47,720 bases of DNA from Klebsiella pneumoniae (GCA_945878555.1 CAMDWI010000025.1:1-47720); one strand, 5' to 3'. Shown: positions 17,321 through 26,970, counted from the first letter of the stretch. Notes: generated from the sequence alone by a model not told the origin. Made by a program: numbers and translations.

Positions 17321-17845
17321 ATGTCTGATCCCCGCTTGTTACTGGAGCGGTATTGCAGGAATTCCGACCAGTCTGCATTTTCCAAATTCTATCGTCAGCA
17401 CGCGGATCGGCTCTGGCGCTTTCTGCGCGCGCGTGGTAGCAGCGAGGACGGGGCCTATGATTTATTATCAGAGACATTCGTCAAATTTATCCAGGTTGTC
17501 TGCAAGGATCTGCAATTCCCGGTTGCCCTGTTATACCGCATAGCCATCAACCTGCAGATTGATGAGCACCGGCGTCACCAGTCCAGTCCAGTGACATATG
17601 ATAACGACGCGGATGCCGAAACGGCTGAAAACCCGATCCAGACCGCCGATATCCAGACCTGGACCCGTACGCTGGTAAAAAAACTACCGGAATCTGAACA
17701 AAACCTGCTGCTGCTTCGTTACTGGATCGGATTGACCCATAAAGAGATAGCAATTCACCTGGGTATCCCCGAGGGGACCGTGAGACGACAATGTGCAGAA
17801 GCGATAATAAAACTGAAACAATACTGGCAGGATGAGGCGGGATGA
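17321..17845 (+). CDS. ECF-type RNA polymerase sigma factor
   Basis: The 174-residue protein has a sigma-70 region 2 (about residues 20-90, with the FYRQHADRLWRFLRARG start and SETFVKFIQ) and a region 4 helix-turn-helix (about 120-170, LPESEQNLLLLRYW then LTHKEIAIHLGIPEGTV). Region 3 is absent, so it is of the ECF type. It should direct RNA polymerase to a small set of promoters, as yet unknown. The stop overlaps the start of the next gene (ATGA, 17842-17845), and that gene in turn overlaps the mshQ-like gene, so all three are probably translated from one message. No close named family is recognised. Confidence 0.88.
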   Translation: MSDPRLLLERYCRNSDQSAFSKFYRQHADRLWRFLRARGSSEDGAYDLLSETFVKFIQVVCKDLQFPVALLYRIAINLQIDEHRRHQSSPVTYDNDADAETAENPIQTADIQTWTRTLVKKLPESEQNLLLLRYWIGLTHKEIAIHLGIPEGTVRRQCAEAIIKLKQYWQDEAG

Positions 17846-18240
17846 ACAGATTTTCGCTACCGAGTGATGATCGTCTGGAACAGCTGCTGCGTGATTCATT
17901 TGAATCGATGCCCGGGCCGGATATGCGTCGACTGGATCAGCTGGAGCGCAAGCTGGTACGTACGGGTGTATCCACAGGTAAACGGCAGGTGAACACTTTG
18001 CCCTGGTGGATCGTTCTGTTACTGGGCGGCGGTATAGCGGCAGCGACCTGGTGGGCAGGTGACATGATCCTCGGTAATAGCAACAGGGTAACGGTAATGC
18101 AGCGCCAGAGCGGGCAAATTCAGGCAGTCGATGTACCTGCCGACAGTGCGTCACCCGCAGCCGATGCCCTGGAAAGTCAACAAACTGAAGGCGCAACTGA
18201 AAAAGAATCACCCGTGATATACCAGAGTGAAGGTTTATGA
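17842..18240 (+). CDS. Single-pass membrane protein, candidate anti-sigma factor
   Basis: This 132-residue protein has a charged N-terminal domain (1-52), one transmembrane helix (about 53-72, LPWWIVLLLGGGIAAATWW) and a mainly acidic and polar C-terminal part that would lie in the periplasm. That topology and its translational coupling to the ECF sigma gene suggest an anti-sigma factor. It lacks the His-Cys-Cys zinc signature of the common ZAS anti-sigma domain, so the family is not identified and the role is inferred from context. The stop overlaps the start of the MshQ-like gene by four bases (18237-18240). Confidence 0.6.
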   Translation: MNRFSLPSDDRLEQLLRDSFESMPGPDMRRLDQLERKLVRTGVSTGKRQVNTLPWWIVLLLGGGIAAATWWAGDMILGNSNRVTVMQRQSGQIQAVDVPADSASPAADALESQQTEGATEKESPVIYQSEGL

Positions 18241-21200
18241 GACATACAATTAGACAGATTAAGACAGTAATGATGAGTGTGGTGGCCACCGTGTGTATGT
18301 CACTGGTGGTACCCGGGGCACAGGCAGCAGTGACTGTACGCAGTGCCAGCGAAAGTGCCTTTAACACGATTACGCATATCGGTGCGGGGACCTTTGATGA
18401 TGACACCGGTTGTGGCGGAGGCAATGCGATTACCCCGACGACCCCGGCAGGTAATACGGATGACCTGCTTATCGCTTCGGTCAATGTACGTGAAAACGGT
18501 GCGACAGTGACGACCAGTGCAGGCTGGACCTCGATGTATAACGATCTCTATGCCGGGGGTACGGATTTCAGGGTGCAATTGTACTGGCGTGTGGCAGATG
18601 GTACGGCGAATGACACAATTACGCTGACCCAGACCGGCACCTGTGATGTGTTTGCCGCAAATGTTTCCCGGTTCCGGGGTGTTGATACGACCTCACCTGT
18701 ACTGATAGCCCCGACTGAGACAAAGCAGAACACGGGGGACATAGATACACCGACCATAGATACCACCGGGTTTCCCAATGCAATGGTGGTGGTGTCAACA
18801 TTTGTGGCGGATAACCGGACAGTTACCGAGGACAGTGCCTCAGGATGGGCCCAGTCTTTTGATAACCTTGACACAACTGGCAGGGACTGGGGTATGTCGC
18901 TGAACTATCTGTTACAAACGACCGCAGGTAACAAGAGTATCAGTGACTGGGACCTCAGTGGTGGTGGCAGTGACACGAATTACGGGATCATTTATGCGCT
19001 GCGACCGGCCAATGAACTGTCCAGTGGGCTGACCGTAAACGTGCCGGCAGGCACCACTATCGATGACATTATGATCGCGACTGTTGCAGTCTCGCCCTCC
19101 ACACTGAATGTATCCACACCCGCTGGCTGGACCCTGGAAAACACGGTGACGCAGGGCGCAGGGTCGACCAACAAGCAATACGTGTATTCCAGAATCGTTA
19201 GTGGTGTAGAACCTGTCAGTTATAACTGGGGTATCAGTGGCACGTTGACCAGTACCGGTGCGGGTATAGCCGGTGGCATCGTCAGTTTCATCGGCGTCGA
19301 TACGGCTGCACCATTTGATGTTACACCGACCGGTAATGTCACGGCATCCGCCACTACACACCAGGCCAATGCAATAGTTACAACGGTTGCTGATGTGATG
19401 GTGGTCAGTGCGCACAGTTTTGGTTCCACCCGGCCCTGGTTCGCGCCGGGCGGCATGACCGAACGTGTGGATATCTCTTCATTGTCGACCACGAATGCCG
19501 CTACGACAAATGCAGGAGGAATATCCCTGCAAATGGCGACGGTGATCCAGGCCGTACCCGCCTCCAGCGGAAACAAGACGGCAACTGTCGGTGGCGATGC
19601 GGACACAGGCGTGGGTTCACTGATGGCTTTGACGCCACTGGTGGCTACAGCAACCGTATTTGCGCAGGCCACGGGCGGTACAGCTATATCAGCAGACACC
19701 AATTCTACGACAGGCAGCGGCACTTATACCGGCCTCACTGGACTTGAAATCCGGGAAACCAGTACCGGTGGTATGCTGGCCGGTAACTATACCTTGACGG
19801 CACCGACCGGATTCGAGTTTGATACCGGTACCAATGTGACCATTGCGGTCGGTACGGTCAGCGGGGCAGGCACAGACCTGGTGCTGTCGAGTACCTCAGT
19901 TACGCCGACGGCCTCGACCATCACCTTTACCGTTTCGAGCCTCAGCTCAGGTACCCGGCTTAATTCACTGACATTCTCTAATCTGCGCATACGACCGACT
20001 GCAGACTGTCCATTGGCAACGACCGGTAATATCGTGTTCGCCACCGCTACGCTGACGACCATAACCAGCAGCGATGCCGGGACTCTCACCGAAGTCGTGG
20101 GTACAGCAGCGGAAATGTATACCATCATGCCGGGACAGACTGCTTATAGCAGTACCAGCTGCGGCACCGTCAGTGGTGCACCGTCTGACCAGTTTGAGGA
20201 TCTGCAATTCAATATCTCAACACTGGTTGTGACAGACCAGTTTGGCAATATCCAGACCGGGTATGACAATGCCGGTGTGGCGATAACATACACCTATACC
20301 GGGGGTGGCACCTCGATCTACACCACACCGGTTGACTTTACTGATGGTTTTTCAACCACCACACTCGCGACCACCTTTGACATTCTGGCCGCCGGTGTGA
20401 CCCTAACCTCAACTGCCAGCGGTCTGACTGGAATAGCCAGTTCGGCATTTAATGTCCTTGCGACCCCGGCATTACCGCCTGCTGTTGCAATCTACACGAT
20501 GGAACAATCTTCCTGGACGGGAGCGGCCAACGAAGTACTGGATACCAGTGGTAATAACCTGCATGCCACAGCATTTAATGGTCCGGACACTTCCAATGCG
20601 ATACCCGCCATCGGCGGTAACCCGGGGACCTGTAACTATGGTGTGTTTGATCAGGTAGATGACCTGATCCGGACTCCGGACAATGCCCTGCTCGATATTC
20701 CCACCACACTGACAGTCAGTACCTGGGTCTACGCATTCAACTGGCCGGGTAGCGGTCTGAAAACCATACTTTCGAAGGATGAGAATTATGAATTTCATAT
20801 CACCGCTGCCGGAACAATTGACTGGTGGTGGGGCGGGGGTAGTCAGGAGCTGTTCTCAGCAAGTACGATTCCAGTCAACGAATGGCATCATGTGGCCATT
20901 GTTTACAATGCGGGTGTATCGAGTATCTATATTGATGGTGTGCTTGATGCAACGGATCCGAGCGACGGCGTGGGCACACTGACACTGAACGCAGATCCAC
21001 TTGAAATCGCCGCAGACCAGGCATTTGCGGGACGTAACTTTGATGGCTGGATAGACGAAGTCAGGATCTATAATGCCGCCCTGTCTGGACCACAGATCAA
21101 TTATCTGAAAAACCTGACAGCGCCCTGCACCAATCCACCTACATTCCAGGCCCGTGTAGCCGACTGGCATATGGACGGCCCGTGGGCCGGTACCGGTGAT

Positions 21201-24200
21201 ACCGTTCCCGACTTCAGCGGTAACAATTACAGTGGCACGACCACGAACTCTCCCGACAACCTCGGCCTGGTCTGTAACGCCGCAGACCTGAGCGCGAACA
21301 GTGCAACGGATTATATGAGCATGAACGTGAATGCGCTCGATAACCGGACAGACTTCAGCATTTCCACCTGGGTGAAAACACCGAATACCGGTAACCAGGC
21401 CTTGTTGTCAGGTGCAAGGGCAGGTCAGTTTAACGAACTGATCATGTGGTTCCCGACCAATACCACATTCCGCCCGGTCTTGCTTGGCAGTGCGCTCGGC
21501 GGGACAACAATAACAATTCCCAGTCTGATGGCCGTTAATCCGGATATATCGGCGCTGGATAATACCTGGCACCATGTGGTGTGGACACGCAATGGCGCGA
21601 CGAATTGTGTCTTTGTTGATGGCACCTCGGCCGGCTGTCTTGCCGGTCAACCCACCGGTGCTGTCGGCATCGAAGCACTGATCGTCGGCCAGGAACAGGA
21701 CAGCGTTGGAGGCGGTTTCAGTAATACGGAAGACTGGGAAGGTTATGTTGATGAATTGATGATCTTTAATGGTGTCCTCACCCTGGCAGACATCCAGTCC
21801 ATCTATTACAACCAGCTTGCCGGGAATAATTACGATGGTTCGAACCGGAATTGTCCGGTGGTTCAATACAATATCAGTCATGATGGGACCGGTGTCAGTT
21901 GTCTGGCCGAGACCATTACCATTACCGCAATTGACGCGCACGGTGATGCAACAGATCCGGGTAATGTCACCCTCGCACTGTCAGTAATTCCGTTAACCGG
22001 ATTACCACCGGTTCCAGCGAAAGGTACCTGGTCCTATCTGATCTCACCGTTGACCGGTACGTTGAGCGGAAATGGCAATACCAGCGGCATGGCCAACTTC
22101 CAGTTTCCTGGCGACGGCAGTACCAGTGTGCAACTGGCGTTCAACTATGCGGCACTCACGTCCGGTAACACGGCGGAAACGGTCAACTTCAATGTGATAG
22201 ATACGAACAGTATCAAGGACACGCTGGACTTCAGTGTGATTACCGATCCGAATATTACCTTCAGCCTGACCGGCTTCCAGTTCTATAACTACGACAGTAG
22301 CAACGAGATTATCCAGACCCAGATTTCAGGCAAGCCATCGAATGTAGCACCGCTGGATGATCTGATCGCTTTGCGGGCGGTGCGGGTATCTGACACAAAC
22401 GCCTCTGTCTGTGAGGCAGCTTTCCCGGCCGGATCCAGTATTACGATACCAATGGGGGCGGAGTGTCGCAACCCTGGCAGTTGCAGTGCACGGCAGGTCA
22501 GAATCAACTCGACCCCGATCGCTACAAATAATGATAACCTGACCCTGGGCACAAACAGCTATACGAATGTGACCCTGAATTTTGAAGACGACGGCACGGC
22601 CACCGGAATTACCCGGGCACCTTTGGTAATCAATTATCCGGACGCAGGCAAGATACAACTGCACGCCCGTTACGAGATACCACTGGCCGATGGAAACTCC
22701 CCACCGACGGGTCCAGGATCAGGCGGATTTATGTCCGGCTCCAGTCAACAGTTCATCGTGAGACCGTTTGCGCTGGCCATTACCGATATACTCGATGGTG
22801 TCACGCCAAATCCCGGATCCTTGCTGCACACAGACACAAAATTTGCGGCGGCCGGTGCTGATTTTTCACTCAAGGTGGGCGCATACCTGTGGGAGGCCAA
22901 TGATGATGATGGTATCCCCTGGGGCACGGCATTTGACGGTATTCCGGACTCACGTACGGTTGGTATTTTTACGGAAGGCGTCAATATAACGGATAACACC
23001 TCACTGGTCGGTAGTGCGCTTGCGCCATCCTACCGCGCCGATGGAGTACTGACCGCTTCAGCAGTGTATGCCCCTTCAGGCGGTATACTCGGCTCATTGA
23101 ACAATGGAGCTGTGGTCGCCGGTGAATTTAATGGTGCTGGACAGGCCCCACTTACCGATTTGCAATATATGGAGGTGGGCACGTTCATGATGACGGCCCA
23201 GTTCAATGATTATCTGGCCGATCCAACGGTGGATATTGTTGGTGCAAGTTACTGGAATGGCACGCTGGACAGCAGCAGTAATCCATCGGGGGCCATCGGC
23301 AGGTTTGTGCCGTATGATTTTGATGTCAGCCTGAACGCCCCGCAGTTTGCAACGCAGTGTACGGCCTTTACCTATGTTGGCCAGCCGTTTGGATTCCAGG
23401 TTAATCCGGAGATAACCGCCACAGCCAGGGCCAAGGGTGGCAGTACGACCGCAAACTATACCGGCAGCTTTAATCTACTCAGTACCGCCTCTGTCAGTTA
23501 CCCTGGCGGTACCAACGAGGGATTCAGTGAAGGCAGTCCCGGTGTATTGGGTCTGGATACCGGCCTCATCACCGGCTGGTTACCGACGATTACCGATATG
23601 GGTACAGGCTCGGTAAAGCTGGCGTTCAGCTTCGGGGCGGGCCAGAAGATTGCGTTCAACCGCATCTCCCCGGTTGTACCGTTTGATGCGGAGATCAGTC
23701 TCGGCCTGAATGTGGTTGATCAGGATGGTGTGTTTTACGGAAACGGTTCGGGTACCAACATCAATCCGGCCAGATTCGGCAACACCGGTGCAGGACAGGG
23801 AATCGCATTCAGCACCGACAAGGATCAACGTTGGGGGCGCCTTGCGATCAATAATGCCTTTGGTTCGGAGCTGTTACCGCTGACGATGGGTCTGCAGGCT
23901 GAATATTATCTTGATGCGAGTTCCGGGTTTGTACCCAATCCGGATGATAATTGTACGCTGTATCAGGGCGCCAACAGCATAATCACGGATGCGAACGGTT
24001 CCGATACGCTGACGACAGCCGATGTTGCTGTGCAGTTACCGGCGACACCGACCGCGCTGGTTGGCGGCGTATCCGGCCCGGCAAGCCCACTGGTGGTCGG
24101 GGACAATGCGGATCCGGCTGTCGGTCCAGGCAAGACCGGTCCGTTGTTTATTACCCTGAATTTGTCTATATCAGGGTCTGCCCAGGACTGGTTGCAGTTT

Positions 24201-24323
24201 GACTGGGACAATCTGGACGGGCTGAATAACGGTCCCTATGATGCTAATCCCGTCGGACGGGCAAGTTTTGGCATATATAAGGGATCGCGTGATTTTATCT
24301 ATATCCGGGAGCCATGGAATTAA
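18237..24323 (+). CDS. mshQ: Giant secreted MshQ-like protein with LamG-like domains
   Basis: This 2028-residue protein starts with a Sec signal peptide (cleavage near residue 30, GAQA-AV). Residues about 60-255 and 260-460 are two related beta-rich units with a period near 200 residues (DDLLIASV...AGWT...FRGVDTTSP against DDIMIATV...AGWT...FIGVDTAAP). A threonine/serine/glycine-rich beta stretch (about 465-660) and an Ig-like stretch (to about 740) follow. Two LamG/concanavalin-like domains lie at about 746-955 and 971-1190 (NEWHHVAIVYN and NTWHHVVWTRN). From about 1206 the chain resembles the DUF6701 module of MshQ proteins. No C-terminal anchor or sortase motif is visible. In Vibrio mshQ ends the MSHA cluster; here it precedes it and is coupled to a sigma factor. 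Adhesion or pilus-tip function is inferred. Confidence 0.8.
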   Translation: MRHTIRQIKTVMMSVVATVCMSLVVPGAQAAVTVRSASESAFNTITHIGAGTFDDDTGCGGGNAITPTTPAGNTDDLLIASVNVRENGATVTTSAGWTSMYNDLYAGGTDFRVQLYWRVADGTANDTITLTQTGTCDVFAANVSRFRGVDTTSPVLIAPTETKQNTGDIDTPTIDTTGFPNAMVVVSTFVADNRTVTEDSASGWAQSFDNLDTTGRDWGMSLNYLLQTTAGNKSISDWDLSGGGSDTNYGIIYALRPANELSSGLTVNVPAGTTIDDIMIATVAVSPSTLNVSTPAGWTLENTVTQGAGSTNKQYVYSRIVSGVEPVSYNWGISGTLTSTGAGIAGGIVSFIGVDTAAPFDVTPTGNVTASATTHQANAIVTTVADVMVVSAHSFGSTRPWFAPGGMTERVDISSLSTTNAATTNAGGISLQMATVIQAVPASSGNKTATVGGDADTGVGSLMALTPLVATATVFAQATGGTAISADTNSTTGSGTYTGLTGLEIRETSTGGMLAGNYTLTAPTGFEFDTGTNVTIAVGTVSGAGTDLVLSSTSVTPTASTITFTVSSLSSGTRLNSLTFSNLRIRPTADCPLATTGNIVFATATLTTITSSDAGTLTEVVGTAAEMYTIMPGQTAYSSTSCGTVSGAPSDQFEDLQFNISTLVVTDQFGNIQTGYDNAGVAITYTYTGGGTSIYTTPVDFTDGFSTTTLATTFDILAAGVTLTSTASGLTGIASSAFNVLATPALPPAVAIYTMEQSSWTGAANEVLDTSGNNLHATAFNGPDTSNAIPAIGGNPGTCNYGVFDQVDDLIRTPDNALLDIPTTLTVSTWVYAFNWPGSGLKTILSKDENYEFHITAAGTIDWWWGGGSQELFSASTIPVNEWHHVAIVYNAGVSSIYIDGVLDATDPSDGVGTLTLNADPLEIAADQAFAGRNFDGWIDEVRIYNAALSGPQINYLKNLTAPCTNPPTFQARVADWHMDGPWAGTGDTVPDFSGNNYSGTTTNSPDNLGLVCNAADLSANSATDYMSMNVNALDNRTDFSISTWVKTPNTGNQALLSGARAGQFNELIMWFPTNTTFRPVLLGSALGGTTITIPSLMAVNPDISALDNTWHHVVWTRNGATNCVFVDGTSAGCLAGQPTGAVGIEALIVGQEQDSVGGGFSNTEDWEGYVDELMIFNGVLTLADIQSIYYNQLAGNNYDGSNRNCPVVQYNISHDGTGVSCLAETITITAIDAHGDATDPGNVTLALSVIPLTGLPPVPAKGTWSYLISPLTGTLSGNGNTSGMANFQFPGDGSTSVQLAFNYAALTSGNTAETVNFNVIDTNSIKDTLDFSVITDPNITFSLTGFQFYNYDSSNEIIQTQISGKPSNVAPLDDLIALRAVRVSDTNASVCEAAFPAGSSITIPMGAECRNPGSCSARQVRINSTPIATNNDNLTLGTNSYTNVTLNFEDDGTATGITRAPLVINYPDAGKIQLHARYEIPLADGNSPPTGPGSGGFMSGSSQQFIVRPFALAITDILDGVTPNPGSLLHTDTKFAAAGADFSLKVGAYLWEANDDDGIPWGTAFDGIPDSRTVGIFTEGVNITDNTSLVGSALAPSYRADGVLTASAVYAPSGGILGSLNNGAVVAGEFNGAGQAPLTDLQYMEVGTFMMTAQFNDYLADPTVDIVGASYWNGTLDSSSNPSGAIGRFVPYDFDVSLNAPQFATQCTAFTYVGQPFGFQVNPEITATARAKGGSTTANYTGSFNLLSTASVSYPGGTNEGFSEGSPGVLGLDTGLITGWLPTITDMGTGSVKLAFSFGAGQKIAFNRISPVVPFDAEISLGLNVVDQDGVFYGNGSGTNINPARFGNTGAGQGIAFSTDKDQRWGRLAINNAFGSELLPLTMGLQAEYYLDASSGFVPNPDDNCTLYQGANSIITDANGSDTLTTADVAVQLPATPTALVGGVSGPASPLVVGDNADPAVGPGKTGPLFITLNLSISGSAQDWLQFDWDNLDGLNNGPYDANPVGRASFGIYKGSRDFIYIREPWN

Positions 24324-24680
24324 CCTGGCTTGAGTTTTTTCAAGGACAGTCACAAAATTGCAATTGAGGTGTATTTTTTACCGGTTTAACGAGAATATTC
24401 TATATATAAAACAGTAACATATAAAATCGGGTCACAATAAAGGCCGGTTTTTTGCCATAGCCTTGTTCTGCAGTAGATGGTCTGAGGCGTTTATATGCGG
24501 CAAATTCAACTTCAAATGTGACAATGTATTTACAAAATATGTTTGACAATCAATAGGTAGAGTGAAAAACTTAAAATAATTTCTACCTAGAAGAAGTCAC
24601 GTTCAGATAATTGTGTCATTCAGCGAAGACAGGACAGTAGCAATGATCGGTCCAGCCCGGTGAGTGATGCGAATTGATAT
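24324..24680 (+). other. 357-bp non-coding region before the msh operon
   Basis: This A/T-rich gap shows no credible protein-coding frame. It contains a small CTTGA/TCAAG hairpin just after mshQ (24329-24344), which lacks a proper terminator stem, and AT-rich runs at 24390-24420. Its right half holds the TTGACA and inverted-repeat element described separately. It most likely carries the end of the mshQ transcript and the promoter of mshI onward. Confidence 0.6.
24542..24589 (+). promoter_or_regulatory. Perfect TTGACA with flanking 8-bp inverted repeat
   Basis: TTGACA (24542-24547) is a full -35 consensus. The best -10 candidates (AAAACT at 24566 with an 18-bp spacer, TAAAAT at 24572 with 24 bp) are poor. 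A perfect inverted repeat, TAGGTAGA (24554-24561) and TCTACCTA (24582-24589), encloses the candidate -10 region, as an operator would. The mshI start is 91 bp further on. Confidence 0.35.
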
Positions 24681-25640
24681 ATGTTAAAAAAGCTGAGAAA
24701 GAAAATCCGACAGAACACGATTGCCGCCATTTGTCCGGGAGGGGAAGGTATTGCCCTCGCCCAGGTACGTCGTGAAAAAGATGTACCTCCGGTACTGGAG
24801 ATGTGTTCATTCCTGTCGCGGAATGAAGGTAAATCTGACGACAAGATGTTGCAGAAAGTCACTACCGAATTTCATCTGGAACGAATTAACTGTGTCAGCA
24901 TGATGGAGCTGGGCAGTTATAACCTGCTGATGGTCGAGGCACCGGATGTACAACCAGACGAGTTACGGGCGGCGATACGTTGGAAGATAAAGGATTTGAT
25001 TGATTTTCATATTGACGACTCGGTGGTGGACGTATTTGAAGTACCCGATACCAAGGGTACGGGCAAAAACCGGATGATGTATGTCGTTGTTGCCCGGGCC
25101 AGTGCGGTAAAAAGCAGGATAGATCAGCTTGTGGATTCCGGTCTCAACCTGACAGTAATTGATATTCCCGAGTTGGCATTACGAAATATCGCCTCGCTGC
25201 TACCGGAAGATGTAGGAGGCGTGGCGCTTATCCATATCGGGCAGGACCGCGGCCTGATTACCATCACCCGACAGTCGACTTTGTATTTGTCCCGTCGTAT
25301 CGACAAGGGCACCAGTTTTCTCCCGGGCACGGCAATGCATCGTGCTGATCCCGAATTAATCAACAGCTGGCTGGATGGCATCATCGTAGAGGTTCAGCGA
25401 TCACTCGACTATTACGAAAGCCATTTCTCAAAACCCCAGGTCTCAAGCATAGTTATTACGCCATTGCCCGTAGAAATTGAAGGAGTGGCTGAGTACATTA
25501 CCTCCCAGCTGGAAATTCCGGCAAGAATACTGGACGTCAATACTTTGATCGATGTGCGTCAGCCAGTGAACCACCAGCTTCAGGCCAACTGTATACTTGC
25601 CATAGGCGCGGCCTTACGCAAGGAAGGTATGGCACTGTGA
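24681..25640 (+). CDS. mshI: MSHA biogenesis protein MshI (PilM-like)
   Basis: The 319-residue cytoplasmic protein is actin-like, related to PilM/GspL, and would link the pilus assembly platform to the cytoplasmic side of the inner membrane. Supporting features are the N-terminal basic segment MLKKLRKKIR followed by a beta-rich first lobe, the segment DELRAAIRWKIKDL typical of the MshI/PilM/GspL type, and the order of the following genes. No transmembrane helix is present, and the periplasmic part found in GspL is encoded separately by the next gene. Its stop overlaps the GTG start of that gene (25637-25640). Confidence 0.86.
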   Translation: MLKKLRKKIRQNTIAAICPGGEGIALAQVRREKDVPPVLEMCSFLSRNEGKSDDKMLQKVTTEFHLERINCVSMMELGSYNLLMVEAPDVQPDELRAAIRWKIKDLIDFHIDDSVVDVFEVPDTKGTGKNRMMYVVVARASAVKSRIDQLVDSGLNLTVIDIPELALRNIASLLPEDVGGVALIHIGQDRGLITITRQSTLYLSRRIDKGTSFLPGTAMHRADPELINSWLDGIIVEVQRSLDYYESHFSKPQVSSIVITPLPVEIEGVAEYITSQLEIPARILDVNTLIDVRQPVNHQLQANCILAIGAALRKEGMAL

Positions 25641-26227
25641 ACCAGCAGATTAATCTTTACCAACCCATATTCCGACGGCAGAAAAAGGTCTTTTCTGCCA
25701 TAGCCATGTTGCAGGTTTGTGGAATATTCATGGTGGTATTTGCCTCGATATACCTTTACGGCCAGGCAAAACTGCAACCATTGCAAGAACAATCTACCCA
25801 GGTGCGCGCCGACATTGCAAAAATGAACGCACAATTATCAAAAATGGAGAATACTGCAACCGCAGAGTCTCCGAGTAAATTGCTGGAAAACGAGATTGCC
25901 AGACTGTCGGCAGATCTACAGAAGCGCCAGCAAATCAAGGATATGCTGGAAAGCCAGACCCTGGGTAACACAGCGGGTCTCTCGTCGTATATGACGGCCT
26001 TTGCCCGACAACATGTACAGGGGATGTGGCTGACAAAAATTACGGTCAGCAACGGTGGTCGGAATCTGGGTTTACAGGGTAAAACCCTCACGTCCGAGCT
26101 GCTTCCGCAGTACCTGACCAGGCTGGCTGGAGAGGATGTACTCAACGGGCTGTCATTTAATGTATTGAATTTGTCCCGCCCGGTAGACCCGGCAAACCCG
26201 CTTGAATTTTCGATAAGTACGAAATAG
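25637..26227 (+). CDS. PilN-like MSHA biogenesis protein
   Basis: This 196-residue bitopic protein starts at a GTG that overlaps the mshI stop. The N-terminus NQQINLYQPIFRRQKK is the signature of PilN-type proteins, which bind PilM/MshI through this peptide. A transmembrane helix (about 21-40) is followed by a coiled coil (about 50-105) and a periplasmic ferredoxin-like fold. It is equivalent to the gene sometimes called mshI2. It precedes mshJ by 2 bp. Confidence 0.85.
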   Translation: MNQQINLYQPIFRRQKKVFSAIAMLQVCGIFMVVFASIYLYGQAKLQPLQEQSTQVRADIAKMNAQLSKMENTATAESPSKLLENEIARLSADLQKRQQIKDMLESQTLGNTAGLSSYMTAFARQHVQGMWLTKITVSNGGRNLGLQGKTLTSELLPQYLTRLAGEDVLNGLSFNVLNLSRPVDPANPLEFSISTK

Positions 26228-26229
26228 CC

Positions 26230-26970
26230 ATGGATAAGCTCCGATACCTGATCGATAAAATTGATGCGCTGAGTATCCGGGAACGCGGAATTATTCTGGC
26301 TGCGGTCGTATTTATCATGTTTACGCTGTGGGACACATTACTGATGCGTCCACAGCTTGAAGAAAACAAAAAGTTGCTGGCGGAGCTGCAGATTAAAAGG
26401 GCCGAGCAATCAGCACTTAACTTCAGGATTCAGGGCATGATTCGTCAGGGGAGTGATGTATCGGGCGATACCAGTCGAGCCCGCCTGGCTGAACTGAAAC
26501 AACAGCTGGCCGAGGTCGAAACAAGTGTCCGTAATTCGACCAGCCACCTGGTTGACGCCGATAAAATGGCAGCGATACTGCAGACGATACTCAGCAAATC
26601 CAGGGGACTGCAACTGATTGAAATCAAGGGACTGGGTGTTACTCCCTTACTTGCACCTGTGGCTGCTGTCGATCAGGGGCAGGTAGGTGATGCTGCCATG
26701 TCCGACCAGGAGCCGGTTGAGACCAATACTGCCTCGACAGAAACGGAATCAGTGGCCGTTGATGCAGTTGATAATGCCTATAAACACGGGCTTACGATTA
26801 CGCTTGAAGGTGATTATTTATCAGCGCTGGCGTATATGCGTGAGCTCGAATCACTTGAATGGGGATTTTTCTGGGAAACGATAGAATATGAAGTGACGGA
26901 ATACCCACGAGGCACGGTCGCAATTACTTTGTATACCCTGAGCTTGGGTAAGGAATGGATCGGGGTATGA
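26230..26970 (+). CDS. mshJ: MSHA biogenesis protein MshJ (PilO-like)
   Basis: The 246-residue protein has one N-terminal transmembrane helix (about 19-35), a coiled coil (about 40-105) and a periplasmic domain, the layout of PilO/GspM proteins that pair with PilN. Residues about 145-180 form an acidic, low-complexity linker (EPVETNTASTETES). The motif ALAYMRELESLEWGFFWE close to the C-terminus is typical for MshJ. It overlaps mshK at the ATGA of 26967-26970. Confidence 0.84.
   Translation: MDKLRYLIDKIDALSIRERGIILAAVVFIMFTLWDTLLMRPQLEENKKLLAELQIKRAEQSALNFRIQGMIRQGSDVSGDTSRARLAELKQQLAEVETSVRNSTSHLVDADKMAAILQTILSKSRGLQLIEIKGLGVTPLLAPVAAVDQGQVGDAAMSDQEPVETNTASTETESVAVDAVDNAYKHGLTITLEGDYLSALAYMRELESLEWGFFWETIEYEVTEYPRGTVAITLYTLSLGKEWIGV

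Noticed and set aside
17684..18484. A 266-codon minus-strand open frame across the sigma, membrane-protein and mshQ genes
   Set aside because: It is antisense to three coupled genes and its composition (Arg-, Ser- and Pro-rich) looks like a shadow frame.
24329..24344. CTTGA...TCAAG hairpin as a terminator of mshQ
   Set aside because: The stem is 5 bp, the T run is in the loop rather than after the stem, and the stability would be low.
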